Origin: Betaproteobacteria bacterium
Lineage (GTDB): Bacteria; Pseudomonadota; Gammaproteobacteria; Burkholderiales; UBA6910
Assembly: GCA_016183615.1 (NCBI GenBank)
Contig: JACPEG010000009.1
Coordinates: 25,086-89,085 of the forward strand
Direction of reading: 5' to 3'
DNA: 64,000 nt
In this document: piece after piece, positions 53,341-63,383 of the stretch
How the letters are laid out: each line of letters starts with the position of its first letter
Position numbering within the stretch: position 1 is the stretch's first letter
The notes under the pieces: generated by a model
Seen by the model: the letters and a program-made list of their open reading frames with translations, nothing else
What the model was told of the DNA's origin: nothing
The model's database searches: none
Made by a program: the position numbers and the translations under genes

Positions 53341-53449
53341 GCTTCCCGTTCCCTGAATTGTTCTTGAAGCGCACCCAAACCCTTGGCGCGGCGCGCTAAG
53401 TATACCGTTCCGGGCCCAATCCAGGGAACGAAGCCGGTCCGATGTAGCG

Positions 53450-53477
53450 AGAGACAGCCCCCACGCGAAATTAGTTC
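53450..53477 (-). promoter_or_regulatory. Candidate sigmaE-type autoregulatory promoter of rpoE
   Basis: On the minus strand GAACTA (53472-53477) and TCTCT (53450-53454) are 17 bp apart, resembling GAACTT-N16/17-TCTGA of AlgU/RpoE promoters. A TATACT downstream at about 53400 could be a second, sigma70 promoter. Confidence 0.4.
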
Positions 53478-53556
53478 ACTTCCAAATGGGGTCATTGGGA
53501 AATAATTCACTGCAGGACTCTGCTATATTAGGCCCCTTTGAAACCCGGGGTGCCCC

Positions 53557-55146
53557 TTGTTGAGATTCGATACCGCGATCATTGGCAGCGGCCTTGCCGG
53601 GCTCACGCTGGCCCTGCATCTCGCGGATCGCCGCCGGGTGGCGGTAATCACCAAGAAGGCCCTGCTGGACGGCGCCAGCAGCTGGGCCCAGGGCGGGATC
53701 GCGGCGGTGCTTTCCAAGGACGATTCTCCCGAGGCCCACATCCGCGATACCCTGGTGGCCGGCGCCGGCCTGTGCGATGAGCAGGTCACCCGCCATGTCG
53801 TGGAAAACGGGCGCCGGGCAATCGAATGGCTCATTGCCCAGGGGGTGCCCTTCACCCGGGACGCCGGAAGCGATTTCGGCTACCACCTCACCCGCGAAGG
53901 CGGCCACAGCGTGCGACGGGTTATCCACGCAGCGGACGCAACCGGACATGCGGTCCAGACCACCCTGGAAGCCAAGGTCAAGGCCCATCCCAACATCACG
54001 GTGCTGGAGCATCACATTGCCGTCGATCTGATTTCCGGCGCCCGGATCGGCCTGGAGCCCGGCCGCTGCTACGGTGTTTACGTGCTGGACAGCGTGAGCG
54101 GCTCGGTGAAAACCCTTGGCGCCGACAGCCTGGTGCTGGCGACCGGCGGCGCCGGCAAGGTGTACCTCTACACCACCAATCCCGACACCGCCACCGGCGA
54201 CGGGATCGCCATGGGCTGGCGCGCGGGGTGCCGGGTGGCGAACATGGAGTTTATCCAGTTCCATCCCACCTGCCTGTACCACCCGCACGCCAAGTCGTTC
54301 CTGATCAGCGAGGCGGTGCGCGGCGAAGGCGGCATCCTCAAGTTGCCCGACGGCACCCGGTTCATGCACTGGCACGACGAGCGGGCCGAGCTCGCGCCCC
54401 GGGACGTCGTGGCCCGCGCCATCGACTTCGAGATGAAAAAGCGCGGCCTCGATTGCGTGTACCTGGACATCTCCCACAAGCCGGCGGAATTCCTGCAGGG
54501 CCACTTTCCCACCATTCATGCCCGCTGCCTGGAGCTGGGGATCGACATCACGCGCCAGCCGATTCCGGTGGTGCCGGCGGCCCACTACACCTGCGGCGGA
54601 ATCGTGACCGATACCTGCGGCCGCACCGACATGCGCAATCTCTATGCGGTCGGAGAAACCGCCCATACCGGGCTGCACGGAGCAAACCGGCTGGCCAGCA
54701 ATTCGCTGCTGGAATGCCTGGTGTTCGGACAGGCGGCGGCCGAGGATATCCTGCGCCACAGCCCCGGCGCCGCCGTCCCCCTGCCCCAGTGGGATGAGAG
54801 CCGGGTGAGCGACGCCGACGAAGAGATTGTGATCTCCCACAACTGGGACGAGCTGCGCCGCTTCATGTGGGACTATGTGGGCATCGTGCGGACCAGCAAG
54901 CGGCTGGAGCGGGCAAGCCACCGCATCCGGCTCCTCACCGAAGAGATCGGCGAATATTACGCGAATTTCCGGGTGACCAACGACCTGCTGGAACTGCGGA
55001 ACCTGGTGCTCACGGCAGACCTTATCGTGCGCAGCGCCATGCTGCGTAACGAGAGCCGGGGGCTGCATTTCAGCCGGGATTATCCGGATACCCTGGCCCA
55101 GGGCAGCAACACCGTGCTCATGCGGGATCGGAAACTCGCGGCCTAG
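53557..55146 (+). CDS. nadB: L-aspartate oxidase
   Basis: A 529-residue flavoprotein that makes iminoaspartate for NAD synthesis. FAD binding is by [16 protein letters not shown] at the N terminus; the [12 protein letters not shown] loop near 44 and [16 protein letters not shown] near 340 (catalytic histidine and arginine region) are typical; [29 protein letters not shown] near 370 closes the FAD site. The start is TTG at 53557; TATATT upstream may be a -10 box. It is divergent from rpoE, a common betaproteobacterial arrangement. Its end overlaps the ygfX-like gene. Confidence 0.97.
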   Translation: MLRFDTAIIGSGLAGLTLALHLADRRRVAVITKKALLDGASSWAQGGIAAVLSKDDSPEAHIRDTLVAGAGLCDEQVTRHVVENGRRAIEWLIAQGVPFTRDAGSDFGYHLTREGGHSVRRVIHAADATGHAVQTTLEAKVKAHPNITVLEHHIAVDLISGARIGLEPGRCYGVYVLDSVSGSVKTLGADSLVLATGGAGKVYLYTTNPDTATGDGIAMGWRAGCRVANMEFIQFHPTCLYHPHAKSFLISEAVRGEGGILKLPDGTRFMHWHDERAELAPRDVVARAIDFEMKKRGLDCVYLDISHKPAEFLQGHFPTIHARCLELGIDITRQPIPVVPAAHYTCGGIVTDTCGRTDMRNLYAVGETAHTGLHGANRLASNSLLECLVFGQAAAEDILRHSPGAAVPLPQWDESRVSDADEEIVISHNWDELRRFMWDYVGIVRTSKRLERASHRIRLLTEEIGEYYANFRVTNDLLELRNLVLTADLIVRSAMLRNESRGLHFSRDYPDTLAQGSNTVLMRDRKLAA

Positions 55147-55585
55147 GCCCCGCGGCCCGCCCCCAGCGCAGCCATATCCGCAGCCGCCGGAACGCTTCCG
55201 GATCCACGGCGTCGGGAAGGATCACGATACTTCGCGCCAGACGCCTTCCGGCAGGGCGGAAGCGGATTACCGCAAGGTGGGGGGAGGCGTGGCACTCGTC
55301 GAGCAGGACCGCCATCCTTTTGCGGCCTCCGCGCTCGTGCAGGAACCAGGTCCCGTCCTGATTCATCTCCAGGCCCACCACGGAACCCGGCAAACTCAGC
55401 CGCCCGTGGCGCATCACCAGGTAAATTCCGTTCGCCAGGAAAACAAAAATCAGGGAAAAGCTTGCCGACGGGTCAAGCGGAAGCGATGCGACCGCCGCGG
55501 CGGCGCTGCCATGGGCGAGCAGGAATGCCATCACTAATCGGGGCGATGGCCGGATCGCCACGGGCATCGGGACAGCGTCACCCAT
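55118..55585 (-). CDS. YgfX-like inner-membrane protein
   Basis: About 155 residues with two adjacent membrane helices near the N terminus ([19 protein letters not shown] and [16 protein letters not shown]) and a cytoplasmic tail containing [23 protein letters not shown], the YgfX/CptA-type ending. The E. coli protein works with SdhE and has been described as a toxin affecting cell division; no sdhE is in this window. ATG 55585 is chosen over 55678. It is convergent with nadB and overlaps its last 29 bases. Confidence 0.7.
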   Translation of the reverse strand: MGDAVPMPVAIRPSPRLVMAFLLAHGSAAAAVASLPLDPSASFSLIFVFLANGIYLVMRHGRLSLPGSVVGLEMNQDGTWFLHERGGRKRMAVLLDECHASPHLAVIRFRPAGRRLARSIVILPDAVDPEAFRRLRIWLRWGRAAGPRPRVSDPA

Positions 55586-55840
55586 GCGGATTTCCGGACA
55601 CCCCTTCTCCCTGCCGGACGCAAATCGTTCCTGTTCTCGTTGGCGAGAACCGGGTTTTGGTCCGGGATGGAATCCCAACTTTTTGATTTTTAATAATTTT
55701 ATATTACCAAATCCGAATTCAGGACAGTCTTAAATTTTCCTAAATCTTAGATAGAGTTTGACGCTCAATCCGTCACAATACATTAAAATCTTGCGTTAAT
55801 CGATTGATTCGTCTATTAATGTATTAGCAGCCGGAAATTT

Positions 55841-55856
55841 TGGTATGCGGCTTGCT
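55841..55856 (+). promoter_or_regulatory. Sigma54 (-24/-12) promoter before an orphan gene
   Basis: The gap 55586-55921 is strikingly AT-rich for this genome and contains no gene. TGGTATG-CGGC-TTGCT keeps the invariant GG-N10-GC spacing and has a perfect -12 box with two -24 mismatches. An ACATTAA / TTAATGT dyad (about 55780-55822) lies just upstream and could bind an activator or host factor. The expected start is about 55867, 55 bases before the ATG. Confidence 0.6.
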
Positions 55857-55921
55857 TCAACCCGGACAGGGCAGCAACCGTTAATGGATTTAACGCTGCC
55901 GGTCCGGAATGGAGGGACGAC

Positions 55922-56257
55922 ATGAAGAAGTATTACCGCATGCACGTGTCGGTGTCGCCGCTCACGGCCAGGGAAATCGATCCGGTGCTCGCCACCATCG
56001 GGAAAGAGTGGAGCAAGCCCGAAAGGGTAAAGCAGGTCCCGATGGGCAACCGGATGTTCCTGGAAGCCACTGCAGAGAGCTACCTCTGCCGGGGCGAGGG
56101 CGAGTCCCAGTTCGCTGAGCGCATGACCATCGCGATCTGGAAGAAGCTGGGCCGGTTCGTGAAGGTCACCATCGACGCGGTATACCTCGAAGAACCGCCC
56201 CACGACTCCTACGAGTTCGGCGAGTTCGACTACCAGCGGCTGGTAGGGGCGGTCTAG
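55922..56257 (+). CDS. Conserved-looking hypothetical protein of 111 residues
   Basis: No family was recognised. The protein begins MKKYYRMHVSVSPLTAREIDPV and is a mixed alpha/beta soluble protein without signal or membrane segment. The VSVSPLTAREIDPVLATIGKEW and FVKVTIDAVYLEEPPHDSYEF pieces suggest a small ferredoxin-like sandwich. GGAGGGACG is a good ribosome site, codon use is normal, and a sigma54-type promoter and intrinsic terminator bracket it, so it is a genuine single-gene unit under special control. Function unknown. Confidence 0.75.
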   Translation: MKKYYRMHVSVSPLTAREIDPVLATIGKEWSKPERVKQVPMGNRMFLEATAESYLCRGEGESQFAERMTIAIWKKLGRFVKVTIDAVYLEEPPHDSYEFGEFDYQRLVGAV

Positions 56258-56276
56258 CCCTCGCCTGTCCGCAGTT

Positions 56277-56309
56277 CCCGGGAGCGCTTCCCCGCTCCGG
56301 GGAGTTTTT
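56277..56309 (+). terminator. Intrinsic terminator of the orphan gene
   Basis: CCCGGGAGCG pairs with CGCTCCGGGG (10-bp stem with a G-C rich base and short loop), followed by AGTTTTTC. It begins 20 bases after the stop codon. Confidence 0.8.
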
Positions 56310-56327
56310 CTCCCCCGGTTTTCCCCC

Positions 56328-56717
56328 TCAGAAGGTATTTTCGATCTTCCTGATCTGCGGGAAGTGCCGTCTCACCGTCCGCTCCACGACGTTCTTCAGG
56401 TCCAGAGTGGCGCGCGGGCAGCCCACGCAGTTTCCCTTCAGCCGGATGCGCAACGTGTCCCCATCAATGGCGACCAGTTCCAGGTCGCCGCCGTCCTGAA
56501 GCAGCACCCGCCGCGCCTGTTCCAGGACCTCCGCCACCTGCTCGCGCGTCGGCGGCGGCGCATCGCCGTCCGCGGGCGACGCCTCTTCCAGGGCCTTCAG
56601 CCATTGGGCCTGGCGCCGCGAGATCCGCATTGCCTCTACCGGATCCTTCTCGTAGAGGGCGTCGAGCTCTTCGTCGGTATAGAACGGGGGATTGGGGGGG
56701 GCGGAGCGTTCGGGCAT
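56328..56717 (-). CDS. NifU C-terminal-domain protein (Fe-S cluster carrier type)
   Basis: A 129-residue protein. The C-terminal NifU domain (about 55-128) has VLLQDGGDLELVAIDGDTLRIRLKGNCVGCPRATLDLKNVVE, with the cluster-binding CxxC at GNCVGCP. The N-terminal part (TDEELDALYEKDPVEAMRISRRQAQWLKALEEA) is a helical extension of unclear role. Such Nfu-type proteins deliver Fe-S clusters. It lies downstream of purL on the same strand, separated by a repeat-rich spacer of 106 bases. Confidence 0.85.
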   Translation of the reverse strand: MPERSAPPNPPFYTDEELDALYEKDPVEAMRISRRQAQWLKALEEASPADGDAPPPTREQVAEVLEQARRVLLQDGGDLELVAIDGDTLRIRLKGNCVGCPRATLDLKNVVERTVRRHFPQIRKIENTF

Positions 56718-56730
56718 GGAAATCAGCCGG

Positions 56731-56826
56731 GAGCGGAAAGCCGAGAGCGGAGAGCAGAAAAAACGCGGGCATGCCTTCCACTGTCCACTCTCCCCTGTTT
56801 GCTCATTGCTCTCGGCTCTCCGCTCA
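56731..56826. repeat. Dispersed GCTCTCC-type heptamer repeats after purL
   Basis: Copies of the GCTCTCC / GGAGAGC heptamer and close variants occur at 56731-56757 (GAGAGCGGAGAGCAG on the plus strand) and in the opposite sense at 56809-56826, overlapping the purL stop codon. The same heptamer is tandemly repeated inside purL at 59749-59776. Confidence 0.6.
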
Positions 56827-59800
56827 TCCTACCCACTTCCGCGCATTCCGGAACATTCGCATCCAGGGACCGTTTTCGTTCCATTCCCCGGGGTGCCAGG
56901 AATGCTGCACGGTCCTGAACACGCGCTCGGGATGGGGCATCAGAATAGTAAAACGCCCGTCCGGGGTGGTGAGCCCGGTGATGCCCTGGGGCGAGCCGTT
57001 GGGATTGAACGGATAGGTCTCAGTCGCCTGCCCGCGGTTGTCGACAAACTGCAGCGCCACCAGGTGGTGAGACTTCGCCAACTGCTCCGGGCTCGCGAAC
57101 TCGGCGAATCCCTCTCCATGGGCCACGGCAATGGGCATGCGGCTTCCCGCCATGCCTTCGAACAACAGCGAGGGCGAAGGCCGCACTTCCACCATGACGA
57201 AGCGCGCCTCGAACTGCTCGGAACGGTTGCGCACGAAATGGGGCCAAGCCTCGGCCCCGGGAATCATCTCGTGCAGGTTGCTCATCATCTGGCAGCCATT
57301 GCACACGCCCAGCGCGAAGGAATCGACCCGCCGGAAAAAGGCCCCGAATTCCTCCCGCGCCCGCGAGTTGAACAGAATGGACTTGGCCCACCCCTCTCCG
57401 GCGCCCAGCACGTCGCCGTAGGAAAACCCGCCGCAGGCCACGAAACCCTTGAAGTCCTTCATGCTGGCACGGCCCGAGATGATGTCGCTCATGTGCACAT
57501 CCACCGCGCAGAAGCCCGCGCGGTCGAAGGCTGCCGCCATTTCCACCTGTCCGTTCACCCCCTGCTCCCGCAGGATCGCGATGCGCGGGCGCGCGCCGCG
57601 GGCGATGAAGGGCGCGGCGACGTCGTCATCGGGGTCAAAGCCGAGATGGACGTGGAGCCCGGGATCCCCCGAATCCAGGATGCGGTCGTATTCTTCCTGG
57701 GCACACTGGGGGTTGTCACGCAGGGCTTGCAGGCGCCAGGTGGTCTCCGACCAGGCGCGGTGCAGATCCACCCGACACTCCCGGAACAGGTTCTTGCCAT
57801 CGCGGAACAGGGTGAGGTGGTCGTCATCGGTGGGCTCCCCGATGAGATAGGTATCGCGGCCGAGGCCCGCCTGGGCGAACGCCTCCAGCACCGCCCGCCG
57901 GTCTTCGCGCCGCACCTGAAGCACCGCCCCCAGCTCCTCATTGAACAGGACTTCGAACACCCGGCTCAGGTAGACCCCCGCGAAGCCCTCGGGATGCACT
58001 TCCGAGCCGTCCACGTCGTAGAAGCGCTCCTGGAAGCACAAGGCGTCCAAGTTGACAAACAGGCCGGTATGGCCGGCAAAGGCCATTTCGCAGAGTGTGG
58101 CGAGCAGCCCGCCATCGGAACGATCGTGATAGGCGAGAATTTTTCCCTGCCGATTAAGGTCCTGCAGCGTCCCGAAAAATGCCCGGAGGCGACCGGCGTC
58201 ATCCACCTCCGGCGGCTGATTCCCCACCTGCTTGAACACCTGGGCCAGCGCCGATCCCCCCAGCCGGCAGCGCCCTCCTCCCAGGTCAATCAGCAGCAGG
58301 TCGGTCTCGCCGCAATCCCGTCGCAGCTCCGGAGTCAGGGTCCGGCGCACATCCGCCACCGGCGCAAACGCCGACACGATCAGTGACAGCGGCGCGGTGA
58401 CCTCCTTCCGGACACCCGCTTCCCAGACCGTTTTCATGGACAGGGAATCCTTGCCCACGGGAATGCTGATGCCGAGAGCCGGGCATAGTTCCAGCGCTAC
58501 CGCCTTAACGGTGTCGAACAGTGCTGCATCCTCGCCCGGATGCCCCGCCGCCGCCATCCAGTTGGCCGAGAGCTTCACCTGCGAAAGGTCGTTTATGGGC
58601 GCGGCAGCGAGGTTGGTAATGGCCTCGCCCAGCGCCATGCGCCCGGAAGCCGGCCCGTCGATCAGCGCCACCGGCGTGCGCTCGCCCATGGCGAAAGCCT
58701 CGCCCCGATAACCCTGGTAGCCCATGAGCGTCACCGCCACGTCCGCCACCGGCACCTGCCAGGGGCCCACCATCTGGTCCCGGCCCGTCATTCCGCCCAC
58801 GGTGCGGTCCCCGATGCTGATGAGGAAAGTCTTGTCGGCCACCGCCGGCAGCCGCAGCACGCGGTACACGGCATCCTTGAGATCCAGGCCTTCCACGGCG
58901 AACGCGGGCAGATCGGGCCGCACCCGGGTAACGTCGCGCAGCATCCGGGGCGGTTTCCCCAGAATCACCTCCAGCTCCATGTCCACCGGGCGATTCTCGA
59001 ACAGGGAATCCGCGACCGTCAGCCGCCCGTCGGAAGTGGCCTCGCCCACGACCGCGAACGGACAGCGTTCCCGCTCACAGAAAGCCCTGAAACGGGGCAG
59101 ATCCTCGGGCCGGATCGACAGCACGTAGCGTTCCTGGGCCTCGTTGCACCACACCTGCATCGGGGACATGCCCGGCTCTTCGCTGGGAATCGCCCGCAGG
59201 TCGAAGCGGCCGCCGCGCCCCAAGCCGTGCACCAGCTCGGGCAGGGCATTGGACAGCCCTCCCGCCCCCACATCGTGGATCGCGAGAATCGGGTTCGCCT
59301 CGCCCAGGCGCCAGCACTGGTCGATCACTTCCTGGGCCCGCCGCTGCATTTCCGCATTGCCGCGCTGGACCGAGTCGAAATCCAGATCCTCGATATTGGC
59401 GCCGGTGTCCATGCTGGAGGCCGCTCCGCCCCCCAGCCCGATGAGCATCCCGGGGCCACCCAGCTGGATCAGGAGCGCCCCTGGCGGCAGATCCCGCTTG
59501 TGGGTATGACCGGCGGCGATGTTGCCGATGCCGCCCGCGATCATGATGGGCTTGTGGTAGCCCCGCATCTGGCCCGCCACCTCCTCCTCGAAGGTGCGGA
59601 AGTAGCCCGCCAGGTTGGGCCGACCGAATTCGTTGTTGAAGGCGGCGCCCCCGATGGGTCCCTCCAGCATGATCTGCAGCGCCGACGCGATGCGATCGGG
59701 CTTGCCGTAGGATTTGTGGGAACGCATCGCTTTTTCTTCCGGCCCTTCGCTCTCCGCTCTCCGCTCTCCGCTCCCGGCCTTCCCCTCACGGATTTCCCAA

Positions 59801-60849
59801 GGCTGAATGAAGTCCGGAATGTTGAGATTGGATACCGAAAATCCCGTCAGTCCCGCCTTGGGCTTGGCGCCGCGGCCGGTCGCCCCCTCGTCCCGGATTT
59901 CGCCTCCGGCGCCCGTGGCGGCGCCGGGAAATGGTGAAATGGCGGTCGGGTGGTTGTGGGTTTCCACCTTCATGAGGATGTGGGTGTCGTCCTCGCGATA
60001 GCCGTACGCGCCGCTCGTGGGGTCGGGATAGAAGCGCGCAATCCGCGCTCCTTCCATCACCGCGGCGTTGTCGGCATAGGCCACCACCGTGCCCCGGGGG
60101 GAACGGGCATGGGTCTCCCGGATCATGGCGAATAGCGAGCGTGACTGGGCCTCGCCGTCGATCACCCACTCCGCGTTGAAGATCTTGTGACGGCAGTGCT
60201 CCGAATTCGCCTGGGCGAACATCATGAGCTCCACGTCGGTGGGATCGCGGCCCATGCGCACGAAGTTTTCGTGGAGATAGGCAATCTCGTCGGCGGAGAG
60301 CGCGAGCCCCATGTCGGAATTGGCCTGCACCAGGGCCTGCAGCCCTTTGCCCATCAAGTCCACGGCGGCGAGGGGCGCCGGCGGGAAATGCCGGAACAGC
60401 TTTTCCGCGTCGCCGAAGCTGCGGAACACCGCCTCTGTCATGCGGTCATGAATCAGCGGCGCGATGGCCGACTGCTGCTCCGGGCCGATATGCCCGCCGC
60501 CCCGCAGTTCGATGGAATAGGCCACGCCCCGCTCCAGGCGCTCCACCGCCTCCAGCCCGCAGTGGCGGGCGATGTCGGTGGCCTTGGTGGACCAGGGGGA
60601 AATGGTTCCCGGGCGCGGTAGCACCAGGAGCAGGGTGCCGGCGGGCTCCTCGTGCCGGTCGGCGGGGCCGTAGCGCAGCAGCCGCTCGAGCACTCCCAGT
60701 TCCTGCGGCGAGAGTTCGCGCTTCAGCGCCGCGAAATGCCAGAACTCGGCGTAAACGTGAACCAGATCGGGAAGGACGGCGTGGAGGCGGCGGCGGAGCT
60801 TGTCGAGGCGGAATCGGGAAAGGGCCGTGCTGCCGCGGAGCCTGAGCAT
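56824..60849 (-). CDS. purL: Phosphoribosylformylglycinamidine synthase
   Basis: A 1341-residue large-type PurL for purine synthesis. It has an N-terminal PurS-like domain, a linker, two AIR-synthase-like ATPase halves ([24 protein letters not shown] near 213, [20 protein letters not shown] near 291, then [17 protein letters not shown] near 900) and a C-terminal glutamine amidotransferase with Cys in GVCNGCQMM and a catalytic His-Glu pair near the end (SVAHGEGF-type). Between QPWEIREG and GKPDRIAS (about residues 350-380) relatives have only a few residues, whereas here about 25 extra residues rich in G/S/E/R ([12 protein letters not shown]) are encoded by a heptamer repeat. The frame is preserved. 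Confidence 0.96.
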   Translation of the reverse strand: MLRLRGSTALSRFRLDKLRRRLHAVLPDLVHVYAEFWHFAALKRELSPQELGVLERLLRYGPADRHEEPAGTLLLVLPRPGTISPWSTKATDIARHCGLEAVERLERGVAYSIELRGGGHIGPEQQSAIAPLIHDRMTEAVFRSFGDAEKLFRHFPPAPLAAVDLMGKGLQALVQANSDMGLALSADEIAYLHENFVRMGRDPTDVELMMFAQANSEHCRHKIFNAEWVIDGEAQSRSLFAMIRETHARSPRGTVVAYADNAAVMEGARIARFYPDPTSGAYGYREDDTHILMKVETHNHPTAISPFPGAATGAGGEIRDEGATGRGAKPKAGLTGFSVSNLNIPDFIQPWEIREGKAGSGERRAESEGPEEKAMRSHKSYGKPDRIASALQIMLEGPIGGAAFNNEFGRPNLAGYFRTFEEEVAGQMRGYHKPIMIAGGIGNIAAGHTHKRDLPPGALLIQLGGPGMLIGLGGGAASSMDTGANIEDLDFDSVQRGNAEMQRRAQEVIDQCWRLGEANPILAIHDVGAGGLSNALPELVHGLGRGGRFDLRAIPSEEPGMSPMQVWCNEAQERYVLSIRPEDLPRFRAFCERERCPFAVVGEATSDGRLTVADSLFENRPVDMELEVILGKPPRMLRDVTRVRPDLPAFAVEGLDLKDAVYRVLRLPAVADKTFLISIGDRTVGGMTGRDQMVGPWQVPVADVAVTLMGYQGYRGEAFAMGERTPVALIDGPASGRMALGEAITNLAAAPINDLSQVKLSANWMAAAGHPGEDAALFDTVKAVALELCPALGISIPVGKDSLSMKTVWEAGVRKEVTAPLSLIVSAFAPVADVRRTLTPELRRDCGETDLLLIDLGGGRCRLGGSALAQVFKQVGNQPPEVDDAGRLRAFFGTLQDLNRQGKILAYHDRSDGGLLATLCEMAFAGHTGLFVNLDALCFQERFYDVDGSEVHPEGFAGVYLSRVFEVLFNEELGAVLQVRREDRRAVLEAFAQAGLGRDTYLIGEPTDDDHLTLFRDGKNLFRECRVDLHRAWSETTWRLQALRDNPQCAQEEYDRILDSGDPGLHVHLGFDPDDDVAAPFIARGARPRIAILREQGVNGQVEMAAAFDRAGFCAVDVHMSDIISGRASMKDFKGFVACGGFSYGDVLGAGEGWAKSILFNSRAREEFGAFFRRVDSFALGVCNGCQMMSNLHEMIPGAEAWPHFVRNRSEQFEARFVMVEVRPSPSLLFEGMAGSRMPIAVAHGEGFAEFASPEQLAKSHHLVALQFVDNRGQATETYPFNPNGSPQGITGLTTPDGRFTILMPHPERVFRTVQHSWHPGEWNENGPWMRMFRNARKWVG
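59749..59776. repeat. Tandem heptamer repeat inside purL
   Basis: Three perfect GCTCTCC units plus one degenerate copy (GCTCCCG). 21 bases (three units) keep the purL frame; they encode part of the extra [12 protein letters not shown] segment. Related repeats flank the 3' end of the gene. Confidence 0.8.
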
Positions 60850-60910
60850 GAACTGATGATCCGGGTAAAGCGTGATTTTACACTAACGCGCACCTCGGCG
60901 CTGCCGGAGC

Positions 60911-61576
60911 TTAGCGCGGCGGCTCGAGACGGCGGTCCGGAATGAAGGAGCGGTCGATCTTGAGCTTGTCGAGGGGAAACCGCTTGAGGTAGTTGAGGGA
61001 GGAATAGCCGGTGCCGCAGTACTTTCCCCGGAAGATATCGTTCATGGTGATTGAATGCGCCCCCGCCCGGGGCTCGAAAATCGCGGGATGGCAATTCCCG
61101 CAGTCGAGCCACAGGGTGTGGGAACGGTGGGGAAACACCACGTAAGGCATTTCCTTGGTGTTCTTCATGACGATATCCAGGTCCAGCACGGTCATCCCGG
61201 CGCTGCCGCTCAGGTCGGCGCGCGGACTGATCCGGTTTTGATTGAGGGCCGCCATCCAGTCGATGTAGCCCCGGCTGTCGAGCGGGAATCCGCCAAGAGA
61301 CTCGTTCGCCTTCTGCAGCGTGGAATACGCCGGGCTGGCGTCATCGTAGAACTTGTCCTGCTCCGGCAGCGGAACCGCCGGCCGGTGAGCGGGCGGCATT
61401 TCCGGGGCACGCGGGGGCGGCGCCGGGACCTGGGGCTCGGGCGGCGCCTGGTAGATGAGCTTGATGGGCGCCTTGATTACGGGCGGCGCGGGCGGCCTTT
61501 TGACGGCGTCCGGCTGGCATGCCGCGAGTCCCAGCAGCGCCGCAGAGCCGACCGCGATGCCAAGGCCCGGCCTCAT
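60911..61576 (-). CDS. Truncated c-type cytochrome lipoprotein with an EAL-domain fragment at its C terminus
   Basis: A 221-residue protein. The signal ends with a lipobox-like LLGLAAC20. A Pro-rich linker follows, then a c7-type cytochrome part: FPHRSHTLWLDCGNCHP gives one CxxCH heme site (Cys159-His163), and the NDIFRGKYCG segment normally precedes a second CxxCH. Instead the sequence switches at YCG to GTGYSSLNYLKRFPLDKLKI and DRSFI, which is the highly conserved EAL phosphodiesterase motif, then ends. The expected further hemes are missing. This looks like an in-frame recombination at the shared CGGCACC-type sequence, or an assembly join. It lies between rluB and purL. Confidence 0.75.
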   Translation of the reverse strand: MRPGLGIAVGSAALLGLAACQPDAVKRPPAPPVIKAPIKLIYQAPPEPQVPAPPPRAPEMPPAHRPAVPLPEQDKFYDDASPAYSTLQKANESLGGFPLDSRGYIDWMAALNQNRISPRADLSGSAGMTVLDLDIVMKNTKEMPYVVFPHRSHTLWLDCGNCHPAIFEPRAGAHSITMNDIFRGKYCGTGYSSLNYLKRFPLDKLKIDRSFIPDRRLEPPR

Positions 61577-61580
61577 GGGG

Positions 61581-62387
61581 CTACTGGCGAACGGAATCGT
61601 CCGGCGGCGTCGCCCCCGTGAGGCCTTCGACTTCGGATTCCGTAAGCTCCATCCAGCGGCCGCGCTTGAGGCGCCGCGGCAGCCACACGTTGCCGTAGCG
61701 CACGCGGATGAGGCGGCTCACGGTAAGCCCGAGGGTTTCGAACATCCGGCGCACCTCCCGCTTGCGGCCTTCCTTGAGGATCACCCGGTACCAGCGGTTG
61801 ACACCTTCGCCCCCCTCTTCCGTCAGCCGATCAAACCGCGCCGGACCGTCGTCGAGCTGCACCGCCGTCGTCAGGGTGCGCATCTGCTCCCGGGTCAGCT
61901 CTCCCATGACCCGCACGGCGTATTCCCGCTCGAGCCCGTAACGAGGATGCATGAGCCGGTTGGCGAGCGCCCCGGAAGTGGTGAATATCAGGAGCCCCTC
62001 GCTGTTGAAGTCGAGGCGCCCGACTGCGAGCCACTTTGCCGAGCGCAGGGGCGGCAGATGATCGAATACCGTGGGACGGCCTTCCGGATCATCGCGGCTG
62101 ACGATCTCCCCGGCAGGCTTGTGATAAAGCAGCACCCGGGGGGGGCGCTCCCGGAACTGCAGGCTGACGATTCGCTTGTCCACCCGCACCTGGTCGCCCG
62201 GGCCCACCTGGGCGCCGATCTCGGCCTTGCGCCCGTTCACCGTAATGCGCCCGGCCCGGATCATTTCCTCCATGTGCCGGCGCGAGCCGATGCCCGCCGC
62301 GGCAAGCAGCTTGTGGAGCCGCTGGGTTCGCGGTGCGGGGCGCCGCGCCCCGGCCTTCGGCCGCAGCGGAGATTTTCTAGACCTCAC
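61581..62387 (-). CDS. rluB: 23S rRNA pseudouridine synthase RluB (RluB/RsuA family)
   Basis: A 268-residue enzyme. The S4 domain ([30 protein letters not shown]) is at about 14-75 and the catalytic motif [18 protein letters not shown] near 118 holds the aspartate. The [27 protein letters not shown] signature is near 200. RluB makes pseudouridine 2605 in 23S rRNA; RluE or RsuA are less likely because of length. The GTG start at 62387 overlaps the end of recR by 11 nt. Confidence 0.9.
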   Translation of the reverse strand: MRSRKSPLRPKAGARRPAPRTQRLHKLLAAAGIGSRRHMEEMIRAGRITVNGRKAEIGAQVGPGDQVRVDKRIVSLQFRERPPRVLLYHKPAGEIVSRDDPEGRPTVFDHLPPLRSAKWLAVGRLDFNSEGLLIFTTSGALANRLMHPRYGLEREYAVRVMGELTREQMRTLTTAVQLDDGPARFDRLTEEGGEGVNRWYRVILKEGRKREVRRMFETLGLTVSRLIRVRYGNVWLPRRLKRGRWMELTESEVEGLTGATPPDDSVRQ

Positions 62388-62973
62388 GGCGTTCCACCAC
62401 AGCCTGGGCCAGGGTGCCGCTGTCCACGTGCTCCAGCTCCCCGCCCACCGGCAGACCCCGGGCAATGCGCGACACCCGGATGCCCTTGGCCTTCAGCAGC
62501 TCCCCGATGTAATGGGCGGTGGCCTCGCCTTCCACCGTAAAGTTGGTGGCGAGGATCACTTCCTTCACCACGCCATCGTGGGCACGCCTGAGCAGCCGGT
62601 CCAGATGAATCTCCTTGGGGCCGATCCCGTCCAGGGGCGACAGCCGCCCCATCAGCACGAAATACAATCCCTGGTAGCATTGGGCCTGCTCCATCATCAA
62701 TAGATCGCCGGGAGTTTCCACCACGCACAGGAGTCCCGCGTCGCGGCGCGGCGATCGGCACAGCTCGCACACCGGCTCCTCGGAGAAGCTGTTGCATTTC
62801 TCGCAGTGCTGGATGACCTCGAGCGCCCGGTGCAGGGCGTTGCCGAGCCGCAGCGCCCCCGGATGATCCCGCTGCAGCAGATGGTAGGCAATGCGCTGGG
62901 CGGACTTGGGCCCCACACCCGGGAGACAGCGCAGGGCCTCGATGAGATCCTCAAGGCTGGAAGGGGTTTTCAT
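62377..62973 (-). CDS. recR: Recombination protein RecR
   Basis: A 198-residue recombination mediator. The HhH motif ([20 protein letters not shown]) is followed by the zinc finger [16 protein letters not shown] near 57 and the Toprim domain ([31 protein letters not shown]). It works with RecO (43.6 kb) on RecF-pathway repair. The dnaX-ybaB-recR order is conserved. Confidence 0.97.
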   Translation of the reverse strand: MKTPSSLEDLIEALRCLPGVGPKSAQRIAYHLLQRDHPGALRLGNALHRALEVIQHCEKCNSFSEEPVCELCRSPRRDAGLLCVVETPGDLLMMEQAQCYQGLYFVLMGRLSPLDGIGPKEIHLDRLLRRAHDGVVKEVILATNFTVEGEATAHYIGELLKAKGIRVSRIARGLPVGGELEHVDSGTLAQAVVERREV

Positions 62974-63010
62974 GATCGAAGCGCAGGGCGGGGAGCCCCT
63001 GCGCTTTTAC

Positions 63011-63038
63011 CGTTCACTGTTCACCGTTTACCGTTCCC
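63011..63038. repeat. Tandem heptamer repeat between recR and ybaB
   Basis: Four 7-bp units in a row: CGTTCAC, TGTTCAC, CGTTTAC, CGTTCCC. It has the same 7-bp period as the purL repeats but a different sequence. Confidence 0.7.
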
Positions 63039-63040
63039 GC

Positions 63041-63367
63041 TCAAAACGGCAATTTCATCCCCGGCGGCAGTCCCATCCCGGCGGTGAATCCGCTCATCTT
63101 CTCCTGAACCGTGGTTTCCACCTTGCGCACCGCGTCGTTAACCGCCGCGGCAATCAGGTCCTCCAGCATCTCCTTGTCATCGGACAGCACGCCGGAGTCG
63201 ATGGTGACGCGCCTGACGTCGTAGCGGCAGGTCATCACCACCTTCACCATTCCGGCGCCGGACTGGCCTTCCACCTCCACTGTCGCAAGCTGTTCCTGCA
63301 TCTTGCGCATGTTTTCCTGCATCTGCTGGGCCTGCTTCATGAGGTTGCCCAAACCGCCCTTGATCAT
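63041..63367 (-). CDS. YbaB/EbfC nucleoid-associated protein
   Basis: A 108-residue protein beginning [27 protein letters not shown] and ending [10 protein letters not shown], the full YbaB pattern. It binds DNA as a dimer and is co-transcribed with dnaX and recR in most bacteria, as here. Confidence 0.95.
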   Translation of the reverse strand: MIKGGLGNLMKQAQQMQENMRKMQEQLATVEVEGQSGAGMVKVVMTCRYDVRRVTIDSGVLSDDKEMLEDLIAAAVNDAVRKVETTVQEKMSGFTAGMGLPPGMKLPF

Positions 63368-63383
63368 TGCCGCCCTCCTGCTC

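Noticed and set aside
56692..59937. Long plus-strand frames opposite purL (564 and 465 codons)
   Set aside because: The minus strand encodes a complete PurL; the plus frames have no motifs and no ribosome sites.
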